Below are positions 26,064 to 35,081 of a DNA stretch of 64,000 nt, in pieces; positions within the stretch are counted from its first letter, which is position 1; each line of letters begins with the position of its first letter. Source of the DNA: Klebsiella pneumoniae (GTDB lineage: Bacteria > Pseudomonadota > Gammaproteobacteria > Ga0077536); NCBI GenBank assembly GCA_945862315.1, contig CAMAXW010000015.1, positions 1-64,000 on the forward strand. Reading direction: 5' to 3'. The notes beneath the pieces were generated by a model. It had not been told where the DNA came from. It did no database searches and saw only the letters and a list, made by a program, of their open reading frames with translations. The translations under genes and the position numbers were made by a program.

Positions 26064-27311
26064 TTAAACCAAGCACACCGGCAAGCGCACAAAGCCACGA
26101 AAGAACGGCAGCTCGCGCCGCGTGGGCGGCGCGCTGCCTGCGCGCAACTGAGGGAAATGCTCGATAAAAGCCTGCAAGCAGATTTCCCCCTCCAAGCGGG
26201 CCAGCGGCGCGCCCAGACACACATGCGAGCCGCTGCCAAAAGCCAAGTGGGCCGTGGCGTCGCGTTCGATGTCAAAAACATGCGGGTCGGCAAACTGCGC
26301 GGCATCGTGATTAGCGGCCGCCAACGCCACCGTGAGGGTGTCACCATGCGCCACCGGGCAGCCGCCCACGCGGGTCTCGGTGAGCGCAATCCGGCCGGTC
26401 TCGGTGAGCGGACAGTCGTAACGCAGCATTTCATCTACAGCCTGCGTGATGAGCTCGGGCCGCGCGCGCAATTTCGCACACTGCTTGGGATGCTGCAGTA
26501 AGGCGTGCAGGCCGTTGCCCATGAGGTCCGTTGTGGTGACATTGCCCGCCACCAACAGCTGCGTGCACAAGCTGATGATTTCGAGATCGCTCAGTCGATC
26601 GCGCGACTCCTGCGCGCGCACCATCGCCGAGATGAGATCCTCACGAGGGGCGCGCCGGCGAGCGGCGAGCGTGTCGCGAAACAGTCCGCTCATCGCGATA
26701 TAGCCCTCGCGCAGCAGGCGTTGGGTGGTGGCATCCCGCTCGGGATCATAGCCTTGGAGAATGGCGTCCGACCAACGCTTGAGATCCGGGCAATCAGCGG
26801 CGGGCAGCCCCATCATCTCGGCGATGATACGAGTCGGTAGGGGCCCCGCGTAGCGCTCGATAAAATCGATGTCGGTTTCACCGGCCAAGGACGCGAGTTG
26901 CTGGTGGGTAATCGCCACAATGCGCGGGCGCATGGCCTCGATAGCGCGCGGCGTGAAAGCTTTACTCATTAATTGCCGCACGCGGCGATGCGCGGGGTCG
27001 TCCAGCAGTACCAGCGGCGGTTCATAAGCACCCTCACCCGCACCCGGCGCCACCCCAGTGCCCGCCAGCCGGCGCAGGTAGGAGTCTTCGCGGGACTGGC
27101 GCGCATCCACGCTGAACTCACGTTGGCGCAAGACCTGACGCGCATCCGCATGGCGCGTCACCAAATACCGGCCGTAAGCCGCGTCCCAATACAGCGGCGC
27201 GGCGTTGCGCAGTTGGTCGTAGCAGGCGTCGGGATCTGCGCGAAAATCTGGGTCGCGTGCGGTCAACGCAGCACCTTCGCGCAGCGGGTCTAGCTCCGGT
27301 GCGGCGGCCAT
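26064..27311 (-). CDS. Cytochrome P450 (second copy)
   Basis: A 415-residue soluble P450. Motifs: LVAGNVTTTDLMGN (I helix), VDEMLRYDCP (ExxR), and LAFGSGSHVCLGAPLARLE with the heme-thiolate cysteine. It differs strongly from the P450 at 12642-13925, so it is not a recent duplicate. The start overlaps the stop of the upstream enoyl-CoA hydratase gene as TGATG, so the two are translationally coupled. This pairing suggests hydroxylation of a CoA ester or of a substrate that becomes one. Confidence 0.95.
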   Translation of the reverse strand: MAAAPELDPLREGAALTARDPDFRADPDACYDQLRNAAPLYWDAAYGRYLVTRHADARQVLRQREFSVDARQSREDSYLRRLAGTGVAPGAGEGAYEPPLVLLDDPAHRRVRQLMSKAFTPRAIEAMRPRIVAITHQQLASLAGETDIDFIERYAGPLPTRIIAEMMGLPAADCPDLKRWSDAILQGYDPERDATTQRLLREGYIAMSGLFRDTLAARRRAPREDLISAMVRAQESRDRLSDLEIISLCTQLLVAGNVTTTDLMGNGLHALLQHPKQCAKLRARPELITQAVDEMLRYDCPLTETGRIALTETRVGGCPVAHGDTLTVALAAANHDAAQFADPHVFDIERDATAHLAFGSGSHVCLGAPLARLEGEICLQAFIEHFPQLRAGSAPPTRRELPFFRGFVRLPVCLV

Positions 27312-28144
27312 CAGTCGCCCAAACGCGCAAATTTCGGTGGGCGGGCCTCCAAGAACGAGCGGACGCCCTCGCGAAAATCTGGGCGCTGCAGACTCTCATC
27401 CATCTGGCGGTTGGTTTCCGCCATCGCCGGCCCCAGCGTCATCATGAGCTGGCGATACACCTGCTGCTTGATGACTTTGATGGAGGTGGGCGAGACGTTC
27501 TGCGCTAAATCCACGAGGTACTCGCGCGCCACCGCAACCGTGGTGCCAGGTTCACACAGGCGATCGGCCAGCCCTAACTGGGCGGCTTCTTCACCGTCGA
27601 AACGGCGCGCGCTCCACAGTAAATCTAGCGACTTAGAAGGACCTATCAGGCGCGGCAGCAACCAGCTCGCACCATGCTCGGCAACTAAGCCACGCCGCGA
27701 GAAAGCCGTGCTGAACTTCGCGGTGCGATCCACAAAGCGCAGATCGCACAACAACGCGAAGCAAAACCCCAGCCCGGCGCAAGCCCCGTTCACCGCCGCG
27801 ATCACCGGCTTTCGGAGCTTCAAGAAATAGTGATAGATACCCACGAAATCTGCGCCCATCTCGGCGTCACCCGGATCGGCGGCCAAGGCTGGCGGCACGG
27901 TGCGCGGCACCTCGCCACTGGCTGAGATGTCGTCGAGCGCCGCGAGATCCATGCCGGCACAGAAACCGCGGCCAGCCCCGGTGAGAATAATGCCGATGAC
28001 GCGGGGGTCGGCCTCAGCGGCGGCACTCGCGTGGCGAATCTCCGCCAACATTTGAGTGGTCATGGCGTTCAGGCGCTCAGGCCGGTTGAGCGTGATGAAC
28101 GCCACCGGGTCTTCCACGTGATAGACGATATCTTGGTAGGTCAT
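27311..28144 (-). CDS. Enoyl-CoA hydratase/isomerase (first copy)
   Basis: A 277-residue crotonase-fold protein. The oxyanion-hole segments are AGRGFCAGMDLAALDD (about 57-72) and ACAGLGFCFALLCDLRF (about 121-137). GGGGAG lies upstream of the ATG at 28144. Position 1 of each oxyanion motif is normal. The usual catalytic Glu positions could not be assigned confidently, so hydratase and isomerase roles are both possible. It is the first gene of a pair with the second P450. Confidence 0.92.
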   Translation of the reverse strand: MTYQDIVYHVEDPVAFITLNRPERLNAMTTQMLAEIRHASAAAEADPRVIGIILTGAGRGFCAGMDLAALDDISASGEVPRTVPPALAADPGDAEMGADFVGIYHYFLKLRKPVIAAVNGACAGLGFCFALLCDLRFVDRTAKFSTAFSRRGLVAEHGASWLLPRLIGPSKSLDLLWSARRFDGEEAAQLGLADRLCEPGTTVAVAREYLVDLAQNVSPTSIKVIKQQVYRQLMMTLGPAMAETNRQMDESLQRPDFREGVRSFLEARPPKFARLGD

Positions 28145-28279
28145 TGGCGGCTCCCCAGCTTGGCGTTATGGTCAGTCAATATCCTAACAGCCTGCAGCAA
28201 TTTAGCGCCCGCAGGATGCGCTGCGGCGTGCGCTCTGGAATGATGACGCTAGCGGCCCTTCTGGCCCTAAGGAAATCCC

Positions 28280-29041
28280 ATGGAAAAAGTGCTCTTTGAA
28301 GCTCGTGGGCAAGTGGCCTACGTGACCTACAACCGGCCCGAACGGCTGAATGCCTGCGACGCCGAAACCTATGCCCTGCTGGCGCAACTGTGGCGGCGCT
28401 TTGATGCCGATCCAACCCTGCGCGTGGCCATTCTGTCGGGGAGTGGCGAGCGCGCTTTCTGCGCCGGCAGCGACATCAAAGGCGAGGGTTTTGGCAATCG
28501 CGCGGTGCCGGCCGGTAATGGCTTATTCGAAGTCTTGGGCTTTCAGCGCAAGCCCATCATCGCGGCCATTCACGGCCACTGTAACGGCGGTGGGCTAGAA
28601 CAGGCGATGGCCTGCGATATCCGCGTGGCCAGCCCACAGGCCATCTTCGGACTGGGTGAAGTTCGCCTGGGCGTACTGCCAGGTGGTGGGGGCACGCAAC
28701 GCCTGCCGCGACTCATTCCACGGGGACGCGCCTTGGAGATGCTCTACACCGGCAATCGTATCGGGGCCGACGAAGCCCTGCGTCTGGGCCTTGTGGATCA
28801 CGTCGTGCCACACGCCCAACTGATGGAGAAATGCGCGGCTATCGCTATGGAAATCTGCTTGAGCCCGCCCTTGGCGGTGGAGCATATTCGCGCCGCGGTG
28901 ATGCGTGGCATGGAGTTACCGCTGGTGGAAGGCTTACAGGTTGAACGTGAGCACTTCGACTTTCTGCGCGGCACCGCCGATGCTGCGGAAGGCGCCAGCG
29001 CTTTTGCGCAGAAACGCGTGCCGCAGTGGCAGGGGCGCTAG
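28280..29041 (+). CDS. Enoyl-CoA hydratase/isomerase (second copy)
   Basis: A 253-residue crotonase-fold protein. SGERAFCAGSDIKGEG and HGHCNGGGLEQAMACDIRV are the oxyanion-hole blocks, and FGLGEVRLGVLPGGGGTQRLPR carries the typical catalytic loop with Glu. AAGGA precedes the ATG. It is divergent from the first enoyl-CoA hydratase gene 135 bases away and followed by the LLM oxidoreductase. It probably acts in a beta-oxidation-like route. Confidence 0.93.
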   Translation: MEKVLFEARGQVAYVTYNRPERLNACDAETYALLAQLWRRFDADPTLRVAILSGSGERAFCAGSDIKGEGFGNRAVPAGNGLFEVLGFQRKPIIAAIHGHCNGGGLEQAMACDIRVASPQAIFGLGEVRLGVLPGGGGTQRLPRLIPRGRALEMLYTGNRIGADEALRLGLVDHVVPHAQLMEKCAAIAMEICLSPPLAVEHIRAAVMRGMELPLVEGLQVEREHFDFLRGTADAAEGASAFAQKRVPQWQGR

Positions 29042-29166
29042 CGCCAGCCACCAGTCAAGACAGAATACCGGCGTTCGGTTAGGCTGCGCCGGGTAGCAGG
29101 CGAGGTTAGGCCGGCCAGCAAAAATTAAAAAAAACGGGCGCAACCGCCCCAGAGAGGTCCTCAGTC

Positions 29167-30015
29167 ATGGAAATAGGCGTCATTATTTTTCCCACAGATA
29201 AGGCTATTCAGCCGATCCCACTGGCCAAAGAAGTGGAGTCCCGTGGGTTTGAATCCTTGTGGTTTCCGGAACACAGTCATATTCCTTCCAGCCGCGAAAC
29301 CCCATGGGGCGGCATGAAGAACGCGCCACCCCTCCCCGAAGAATACTGGCGCTCCCACGACCAGTTCGTGGCACTGGCTGCGTGTGCTGCGGCGACCAGC
29401 AAACTGCGCGTGGGCACCGGCATCACCTTGGTCGCGCAGCGCGATCCCATCTGGCTGGCCAAGGAAATTGCCAGCCTCGACATGATTTCCAACGGTCGCT
29501 TCGATTTTGGTATCGGCTATGGCTGGAACGTCGAAGAAATGCGCAACCACAAGCTGGACTTCACCAAGCGTCGCGACATTCTGCGCGAGCACATCCTGCT
29601 CATGAAAGAACTGTGGACTAAAGAAGAAGCCAGTTTTCACGGCGAGCACGTGCAGTTTGAGAAAAGCTGGGCGTGGCCGAAGCCGGTTCAGAAACCGCAT
29701 CCGCCGATCATCATGGGTGGCGCTGCCGGTCCCAAAACTGCCGCCCACGTCGCGGAGTTCTGTGACGGCTGGATGCCCATTGGCGGCATGTATGACTTCG
29801 AGGGTGGCTTGAAGCAAATTCACGCCGCGTGCGAAAAAATAGGACGCGATCCGGCCAGCATTGAAATCGGCATGTTCTTCGCCATGGCACCCACCGAAGA
29901 TGCCATTGCCAAACTCGCTGACCTCAACATCAAGCGGGCAATCCTGCCGTTGCCGCCAGCCGGCGCCGACACGGTACTGCCAATCCTCGACACCTACGCC
30001 AAGCATATTAAATAA
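29167..30015 (+). CDS. LLM-class flavin or F420-dependent oxidoreductase
   Basis: A 282-residue TIM-barrel protein of the luciferase-like monooxygenase superfamily. The N-terminus EIGVIIFPTDKAIQPIPLAK, SLWFPEHSHIP, RVGTGITLVAQRDP, FDFGIGYGWNVEEMRNH and PKPVQKPHPPIIMGG match the TIGR03619-type family usually annotated as F420-dependent. F420 is patchy in proteobacteria and no F420 biosynthesis gene is in the window, so FMN or another cofactor cannot be excluded. GAGAGG sits before the ATG. Confidence 0.88.
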   Translation: MEIGVIIFPTDKAIQPIPLAKEVESRGFESLWFPEHSHIPSSRETPWGGMKNAPPLPEEYWRSHDQFVALAACAAATSKLRVGTGITLVAQRDPIWLAKEIASLDMISNGRFDFGIGYGWNVEEMRNHKLDFTKRRDILREHILLMKELWTKEEASFHGEHVQFEKSWAWPKPVQKPHPPIIMGGAAGPKTAAHVAEFCDGWMPIGGMYDFEGGLKQIHAACEKIGRDPASIEIGMFFAMAPTEDAIAKLADLNIKRAILPLPPAGADTVLPILDTYAKHIK

Positions 30016-30032
30016 TTCGGCGGCCCAGCCAT

Positions 30033-30062
30033 TGCACCCCGCGGCTAACGCCGTGCGGTGCA
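30033..30062. terminator. Hairpin between LLM oxidoreductase and yaeQ
   Basis: TGCACC pairs with GGTGCA around an inner CGGC/GCCG stem with some mismatches, in the 62-base gap between two convergent genes. It is probably a bidirectional terminator; no T run follows. Confidence 0.45.
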
Positions 30063-30077
30063 GTGCACCCCCTAGGG

Positions 30078-30614
30078 CTAGGGATTGCGGCGGGTCAACT
30101 CCACCGGTACGAGGTGGTCGCCGCTCAAAATCTGCGCCTCGCCATCCGCGATCAGACATTGCAGCGTCATGTTGCGGTCGGCCAAGGCGGCCAGCGCCGC
30201 GGTGGTCTGCGGGGCAACCTCGAAGACTCGCAAATTATGCTGTTTAGCCAGACTCGGGCTAGCCTTCTCCCACCAATGCGTCACGGTCCGCCCACCGTAG
30301 GTGTACACCACCACTTCGCGTGCCCGCCCACAAGCACGGCGCAACAGCTGCTCATCGGGCAAGCCCAATTCGATGATGAGTTCGATGAGTCCGGTCGCGT
30401 CGCGCTGCCATAGCGCGGGTTCCTCAGAGCTAATCCCTTTGCCAAATTCCAGATCCGGACCTGCATGCAGCGCGAAGGCGAGCACCCGCACCATCAGGCG
30501 TTCGTCGGTCTCAGAGGGGTGACGGGCCAGTGTTAAGGCGTGTTGTTGATAGTAATGGCGGTCCAGATCGTTGACCTGGAGCGCGGCTTTAAAAATAGTT
30601 GCTTTGAGAGCCAT
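30078..30614 (-). CDS. yaeQ: YaeQ-family protein
   Basis: A 178-residue protein with the YaeQ start MALKATIFKAALQVNDLDR and the blocks RHPSETDERLMVRVLAFALHA and ALWQRDATGLIELIIELGLPDE. The fold is PD-(D/E)XK-nuclease-like but the biological role is unresolved. It lies 21 bases after slyX and probably shares its transcript. Length and sequence are typical for gammaproteobacteria. Confidence 0.95.
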   Translation of the reverse strand: MALKATIFKAALQVNDLDRHYYQQHALTLARHPSETDERLMVRVLAFALHAGPDLEFGKGISSEEPALWQRDATGLIELIIELGLPDEQLLRRACGRAREVVVYTYGGRTVTHWWEKASPSLAKQHNLRVFEVAPQTTAALAALADRNMTLQCLIADGEAQILSGDHLVPVELTRRNP

Positions 30615-30635
30615 AAAATCTTGCCACCCACAGGC

Positions 30636-30854
30636 TCAGTAGTGAGGCGGCCGCTCGGCCGCCGGATCGATCCCCGAATCCTCAGCGCTCGCGACCGTGA
30701 GCAGTGATTCCAAGCGGTCCGACATCATCCCCACGCGCTCGCGCAGCGCGTCGATTTCGCGTTGTTGGCGGTAGACCACATCGCTCAGTGCCTGATTCGC
30801 ACTCTCCAGATACGCTATTTTTAGTTCAATGCGTTCGCGGGATTCGTCACTCAT
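30636..30854 (-). CDS. slyX: SlyX-family coiled-coil protein
   Basis: A 72-residue protein made almost entirely of a heptad coiled coil (RIELKIAYLESANQALSDVV, then YRQQREIDALRERV) and ending in PPHY, the conserved SlyX end. Function is unknown. The ATG at 30854 is chosen because it begins MSDESRERIE like other SlyX proteins; an upstream ATG at 30866 would overlap the dehydrogenase stop. It sits between the dehydrogenase gene and yaeQ. Confidence 0.92.
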   Translation of the reverse strand: MSDESRERIELKIAYLESANQALSDVVYRQQREIDALRERVGMMSDRLESLLTVASAEDSGIDPAAERPPHY

Positions 30855-30859
30855 AGCGC

Positions 30860-31969
30860 TCAACACGACACCTCAGAGGGCATTGCGATGGCTTCGGCGA
30901 TGGCTTCGGCAATCGCCCGCCCCAGTTCCACCGTGGTTGCCCGGCCGCCTAAATCGGGGGTCAAGGGGGCGTGGCCGGGACCCGCGGCAAGCACCGCTTT
31001 GATGGCATCCACCATGGCGTCGTGCGCCGCACGGTGGCCGAGAAAATCTAGCATCAAGGCGCCCGACCAAATTTGCCCGATGGGGTTGGCAATACCCCGC
31101 CCGGCGATATCCGGCGCCGAGCCGTGCACGGGTTCAAACAAACTGGGATAGCGGCGCTCCGGATTAAGATTGGCCGAGGGCGCAATGCCGATGGTGCCGG
31201 TACACGCAGGCCCAAGGTCCGAGAGGATGTCGCCAAATAAATTGCTGGCAACCACCACATCAAACCAGTCGGGATGTTGCACAAAATGCGCGGTCAGAAT
31301 ATCGATGTGGTACTGGTCCACCCGCACCTGCGGATAGTGCAGCGCCATCGCCGCAAACCGCTCATCCCAAAAAGGCATGCTGATCGACAGCCCGTTGGAC
31401 TTGGTGGCAGAGGTTAAATGTTGGCGTGGGCGGCGCGCCGCGAGTTCAAAGGCGTACTTCAACACGCGGTCCACACCGATGCGTGTCATCACGGTTTCTT
31501 GGATAACGAGTTCGCGCTCCGTGCCGGCAAACATCCGGCCGCCCATGTGGCTGTATTCCCCTTCGGTGTTTTCGCGCACCACCAGAAAGTCGATATCGCC
31601 GGGCGCTCGATTGGCCAGCGGCGAGGGCACGCCGGGCATCAACTGCACCGGGCGTAGATTGACGTATTGGTCGAACTCACGGCGGAAGGCGAGGATCGAC
31701 CCCCACACCGAGATGTGGTCGGGCACGCTGGCGGGCCAACCCACCGCGCCAAAGAACAGCGCGTCGTGGCCGCCGATTTGGTCTTTCCAGTCGGCCGGCA
31801 ACATGCTCCCGTGGCGGAGGTAGTAGTCGCAAGAGGCGAAATCGAAATAATCAAAATGCAAATCTAGCCCATAGCGGCTGGCCACGGCGTCTAGTACCCG
31901 CAACCCCTCGGGCACGACTTCGCGCCCGATCCCGTCGCCGGCAATCACAGCAATGCGGTGTCGGGTCAC
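30860..31969 (-). CDS. Tartrate dehydrogenase/decarboxylase-like isocitrate-dehydrogenase-family enzyme
   Basis: A 369-residue member of the isopropylmalate/isocitrate/tartrate dehydrogenase family. IAVIAGDGIGREVVPEGLRV begins the fold. LRPVQLMPGVPSPL, VVRENTEGEYSHMGG, the metal-ligand DILTAHFV/SNLFGDILSDLG block and EPVHGSAPDIAGRGIANP follow. The details fit tartrate dehydrogenase better than LeuB, but this is not certain, and leuA lies far away at 53.9 kb. A GTG at 31969 is the best start: it overlaps the upstream TGA as GTGA, giving MTRHRIAVIAG. A longer start would add an unusual 14-residue extension inside the preceding gene. Confidence 0.88.
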   Translation of the reverse strand: MTRHRIAVIAGDGIGREVVPEGLRVLDAVASRYGLDLHFDYFDFASCDYYLRHGSMLPADWKDQIGGHDALFFGAVGWPASVPDHISVWGSILAFRREFDQYVNLRPVQLMPGVPSPLANRAPGDIDFLVVRENTEGEYSHMGGRMFAGTERELVIQETVMTRIGVDRVLKYAFELAARRPRQHLTSATKSNGLSISMPFWDERFAAMALHYPQVRVDQYHIDILTAHFVQHPDWFDVVVASNLFGDILSDLGPACTGTIGIAPSANLNPERRYPSLFEPVHGSAPDIAGRGIANPIGQIWSGALMLDFLGHRAAHDAMVDAIKAVLAAGPGHAPLTPDLGGRATTVELGRAIAEAIAEAIAMPSEVSC

Positions 31970-33117
31970 GTGGGCAAGGTGACTTTGTACAATTTGGCGG
32001 CGTTTTCCCACAGAATTTTGTGCCGGGTGAGGTTGTCGCAGTCGCCCAAGCCGGCGGTGATGCGGCGCCCCACTTCCTCGCCGTAGAGCGACGTGGGATG
32101 CGGAAAATCGGTCTCAAAAAGGATGTTATCTACCCCCACCGAGTCGAGCAAACGGCGCGGCGCGATTTGCTCAAACCAGTAACAGGCAAACACATTGCGG
32201 GTGAAATAAGCGGAGGGCAGCCGGTCGAATTCTGGCCGATCTTCGGCCACCCGATTACCCGTGAATTGATAGTCGAGAGCCTCCAACACAAAAGGAATCC
32301 AGCCGATGCCGCTTTCTACCGACACAAATTGTATGGTTGGGTAACGCGCCAGCACCCCGCTCATGAGCAAATCGCACAGCTGTCGGCCGTTGCCGAGAAA
32401 AAGATCCACGGAGAGTTCGGCGAACGCGGCCATGCGCCCGTAGGCTTTGACTTTGTCACGCAGCAGCCCGCCTTCCATGTTGCCGGATCCAATGTGGAAG
32501 CTGATGGGCAAGCCAAATTCTACCGCCGCTTCCCACAGTGGGTTCCAGTGCGCGTCGCCAAGCACCGGCATGCCGAACGACTGCGGGTCGCCGGTAAACA
32601 GAATGCCGTGATGACCCAACGCCACGCAGCGGCGAATTTCGCGTACCGACGCCGCCACATCCCAAAAGGGAATGGAAGTAATCGGCAGCAGCCGGCGCGA
32701 GTCAGCGCTGGCCCATTCGGTCTGCCAGTCGTTATAGACCTGCACACAGGTGAGCATGAGTTCGGGATCGCGCAGGCGTAAGAATTCTTGGGCGCCGAAA
32801 CCACCGACATTCGGGTACATCACCATCGCCCAGATGCCCGTTTCGTCCATGTATTTCAAGCGCGCCTGAGCGTCAAAAGCACCCGCGTGCATATCGGCGT
32901 AACCGCGCGGCGGCTGCTTAAAATCCCCCCTCCCGGCAGTGGCGGTGAGGCCGATAGGCGCCATGCGGTCGCGCCCTAGCCACCACCAATCGCGGCCACG
33001 GGCGTCGGTCTCAACGCGCGGCACCGCATCCCGCATGTGCGCTGGCACGCGGCTCGTCCACAGGTCGGCGACTTCCGTGACATGGGTATCTACATCGATG
33101 ATCGTATAGCCGTTCAT
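31966..33117 (-). CDS. Amidohydrolase_2-family metal-dependent hydrolase/decarboxylase
   Basis: A 383-residue TIM-barrel protein of the ACMSD-related amidohydrolase family. The N-terminal metal motif is IIDVDTHVTE. Later blocks are LPISFHIGSG (His ligand), FVSVESGIGWIP and FETDFPHPTSLYG (catalytic Asp). The ATG at 33117 has AGGAGAGGG upstream. The stop overlaps the GTG of the dehydrogenase gene, so they are coupled. Members act on aromatic or alicyclic acids as hydrolases or decarboxylases; the substrate is unknown. Confidence 0.9.
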   Translation of the reverse strand: MNGYTIIDVDTHVTEVADLWTSRVPAHMRDAVPRVETDARGRDWWWLGRDRMAPIGLTATAGRGDFKQPPRGYADMHAGAFDAQARLKYMDETGIWAMVMYPNVGGFGAQEFLRLRDPELMLTCVQVYNDWQTEWASADSRRLLPITSIPFWDVAASVREIRRCVALGHHGILFTGDPQSFGMPVLGDAHWNPLWEAAVEFGLPISFHIGSGNMEGGLLRDKVKAYGRMAAFAELSVDLFLGNGRQLCDLLMSGVLARYPTIQFVSVESGIGWIPFVLEALDYQFTGNRVAEDRPEFDRLPSAYFTRNVFACYWFEQIAPRRLLDSVGVDNILFETDFPHPTSLYGEEVGRRITAGLGDCDNLTRHKILWENAAKLYKVTLPT

Positions 33118-33242
33118 GCTCAAGCCCTCTCCTGATTGATGGGGGAGGCTACCGCGCCACCCCTGATTATCCAAGCGCCAACCGAGTGCGCCGCCGGGCG
33201 ACGCGGCGGGGCCACCTATAGGCTGCCTCGCCGTGACCCGAT

Positions 33243-33758
33243 TTAGCCTTCGTAGGGCTGCGGCGCTGGGGCCAAATTGGACCAGAACTGCTCGTAGGGA
33301 TGGCTGCACAATTCCACGATGATGCCCCAAGGATCCTCGCAGTACACCGCTTTGTAAGGCTTATTTTGATACAGCTTCCAGACCTGACTGCGCACTTTGC
33401 CGCCGTTCTGCGCAATGCGCTCGGCCACTGCTTCGATATTTGGGGCAGTGAGGCAAAAATGGAAAATACCGCCCCGCCAATACTCAAACGGGTCAGCAGG
33501 GGCACGCGTTGCGGGTTCCACGAACTGGAACAATTCGATGCCGACGCCATCGGCAGTGGACAGATGCGCCATGCGCACGGATTCAAAGCGCTCGCCAAAA
33601 ATATCCTTCACAACCTTGCCGAAATGCGAGCCATCGTTGCGCGCCTCAACCGGCGGCACCAGCAAATAGCAGCCTAAAACCTCGCAGTACCAGCGTGCCG
33701 CGGCGTCGATGTCGGGCACGCTAATGCCAATATGATTCATGCGCATCGGGGAATTCAT
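33243..33758 (-). CDS. VOC-family protein (glyoxalase/dioxygenase-like)
   Basis: A 171-residue VOC protein. MNHIGISVPDIDAAARWY opens module one with a metal-ligand His, GIELFQFVEP gives a Glu ligand, GIFHFCLTAPNIEAVAERI opens module two, and EDPWGIIVELCSHP closes with a Glu. All four ligand positions are thus filled. The ATG at 33758 is preferred because GGAG lies six bases ahead. It precedes the amidohydrolase gene by 125 bases in the same direction. Confidence 0.9.
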   Translation of the reverse strand: MNSPMRMNHIGISVPDIDAAARWYCEVLGCYLLVPPVEARNDGSHFGKVVKDIFGERFESVRMAHLSTADGVGIELFQFVEPATRAPADPFEYWRGGIFHFCLTAPNIEAVAERIAQNGGKVRSQVWKLYQNKPYKAVYCEDPWGIIVELCSHPYEQFWSNLAPAPQPYEG

Positions 33759-33830
33759 AAGGTGCTCCAAGCGTTGGTCGGGGTGAGAAAGTCTAGGTCA
33801 TTGAGTGCCCACAAGGCGTGCTAGGCGATT

Positions 33831-35072
33831 TCATTTCAGTACAGGCAGGTTGGCCAGGCGAGTTTCAATGTCGCCCAGCACCGCGCGGTAACCCGCGCCA
33901 TCGACACCACCATAGCGTTGCTTAAAAACCTGCTCGGTCAGGTTTTCGCGCAAGCCTTCCGGGTTAGGGATCCAAGCGCCCTGGCTCGGCGCGGCGCTGG
34001 CAAACCGTTGCACGGCGATCGCGCTGTCACGCGAGGCACTGGCGCCTTGGCCAAAGCGCGTGCCGGCTTTGTCCGCCAGCAGATCGACAAAGCTAAAGCC
34101 GCTGCCGCCGCGGGAATCATCAATTTCTTTTTCTAAGCCGAAAGTCTGCGCCAGCGCTTCGCCGCCGGTCGCCGCGATCAAGGCCGAGTTAACAAAATGC
34201 TGGACTAAATCTTCGCGCCGATAAATTCGCACCGACAAGCGTTGGGGCACCGGCCAATTGGCGGCGTCCGGTATCAGCATCGCTAAACGCTTGCCGGTCA
34301 CGTAGTTCGCCAACACCAAAAGGGCGGCGCGGTTATCTGCCACAGGATCACCTTGCGGTGCCCGCAGCAATGCGAAAGCAAACAGCGGTGCTGCCAAATC
34401 TGGCAGGCTGACCAGCCGCGCGTAGCGACTCGCGCTGGCCACCAATTGCTGGTGAAACTCCCGCACACGGGCTTGCTCGGCGAGGGGAATCAGTTGGTTG
34501 CGCAGGACAGTCACGACGCTGCTTTGCCATTCGTAACGCAGCGCGACACTCCCGGCGCTAAAGCTCATCGCGCGCACCAAGCTACCCGGCGAGGTTAAAC
34601 CCGCCTGCGTGTAGGCCGCTTTGAGTGCCTGTCGCACCAGCCACTGGGCGAGGGGTCGCGGTAACTCTAGCCGCCCAATCCGCAGGTGAGTCAGCGTGGG
34701 TAAGGTGTCTGTTTGCGCGAGCGCCAGTTCGACATTGAAAAAAGACCCCAGTGGATTAGCCGGCAGCTGTGCGGTGAATGCCGCGCGTAAGGTCTGGGGT
34801 GCCAAGAAAACCCGCGCCGAACCACCGCCCAGTGAGCGCAGCAGATAGGTGAGGACCAGATCCACTTCCTCTGCACTGACACGGATGGTGCGAACTTCGC
34901 CATCGTGCAACTGCCGTGGATCGTGCTCACGCATCAGCGCGCGGGCACGCGTGAGTCCTACGGTGTCGAGGTTTGCGCCCCCCTCCACCGCGGGCGTTGG
35001 CGCTAACAGGGCGAACGGCAGCGCGCCCGCGGCCAGCACGATCAGCAGCAACAAACCACCGAGAAGACGCAT
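33831..35072 (-). CDS. Uncharacterised membrane-anchored periplasmic protein
   Basis: A 413-residue protein with one N-terminal hydrophobic segment (3 to about 25, LLGGLLLLIVLAAGALPFALL) acting as signal anchor. The long soluble region contains RTIRVSAEEVDLVLTYLLRS, RIYRREDLVQHFVNSALIAA and an acidic/Gly patch DDSRGGSGFSF. I do not recognise a named family. It starts nine bases after the VOC gene at 35082-35567 and is probably co-transcribed with it. No enzyme motif is evident. Confidence 0.8.
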   Translation of the reverse strand: MRLLGGLLLLIVLAAGALPFALLAPTPAVEGGANLDTVGLTRARALMREHDPRQLHDGEVRTIRVSAEEVDLVLTYLLRSLGGGSARVFLAPQTLRAAFTAQLPANPLGSFFNVELALAQTDTLPTLTHLRIGRLELPRPLAQWLVRQALKAAYTQAGLTSPGSLVRAMSFSAGSVALRYEWQSSVVTVLRNQLIPLAEQARVREFHQQLVASASRYARLVSLPDLAAPLFAFALLRAPQGDPVADNRAALLVLANYVTGKRLAMLIPDAANWPVPQRLSVRIYRREDLVQHFVNSALIAATGGEALAQTFGLEKEIDDSRGGSGFSFVDLLADKAGTRFGQGASASRDSAIAVQRFASAAPSQGAWIPNPEGLRENLTEQVFKQRYGGVDGAGYRAVLGDIETRLANLPVLK

Positions 35073-35081
35073 CCGTGCCGG

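Noticed and set aside
29161-30159. 332-residue frame antisense to the LLM oxidoreductase
   Set aside because: Overlaps a gene with clear family motifs and lacks motifs of its own.
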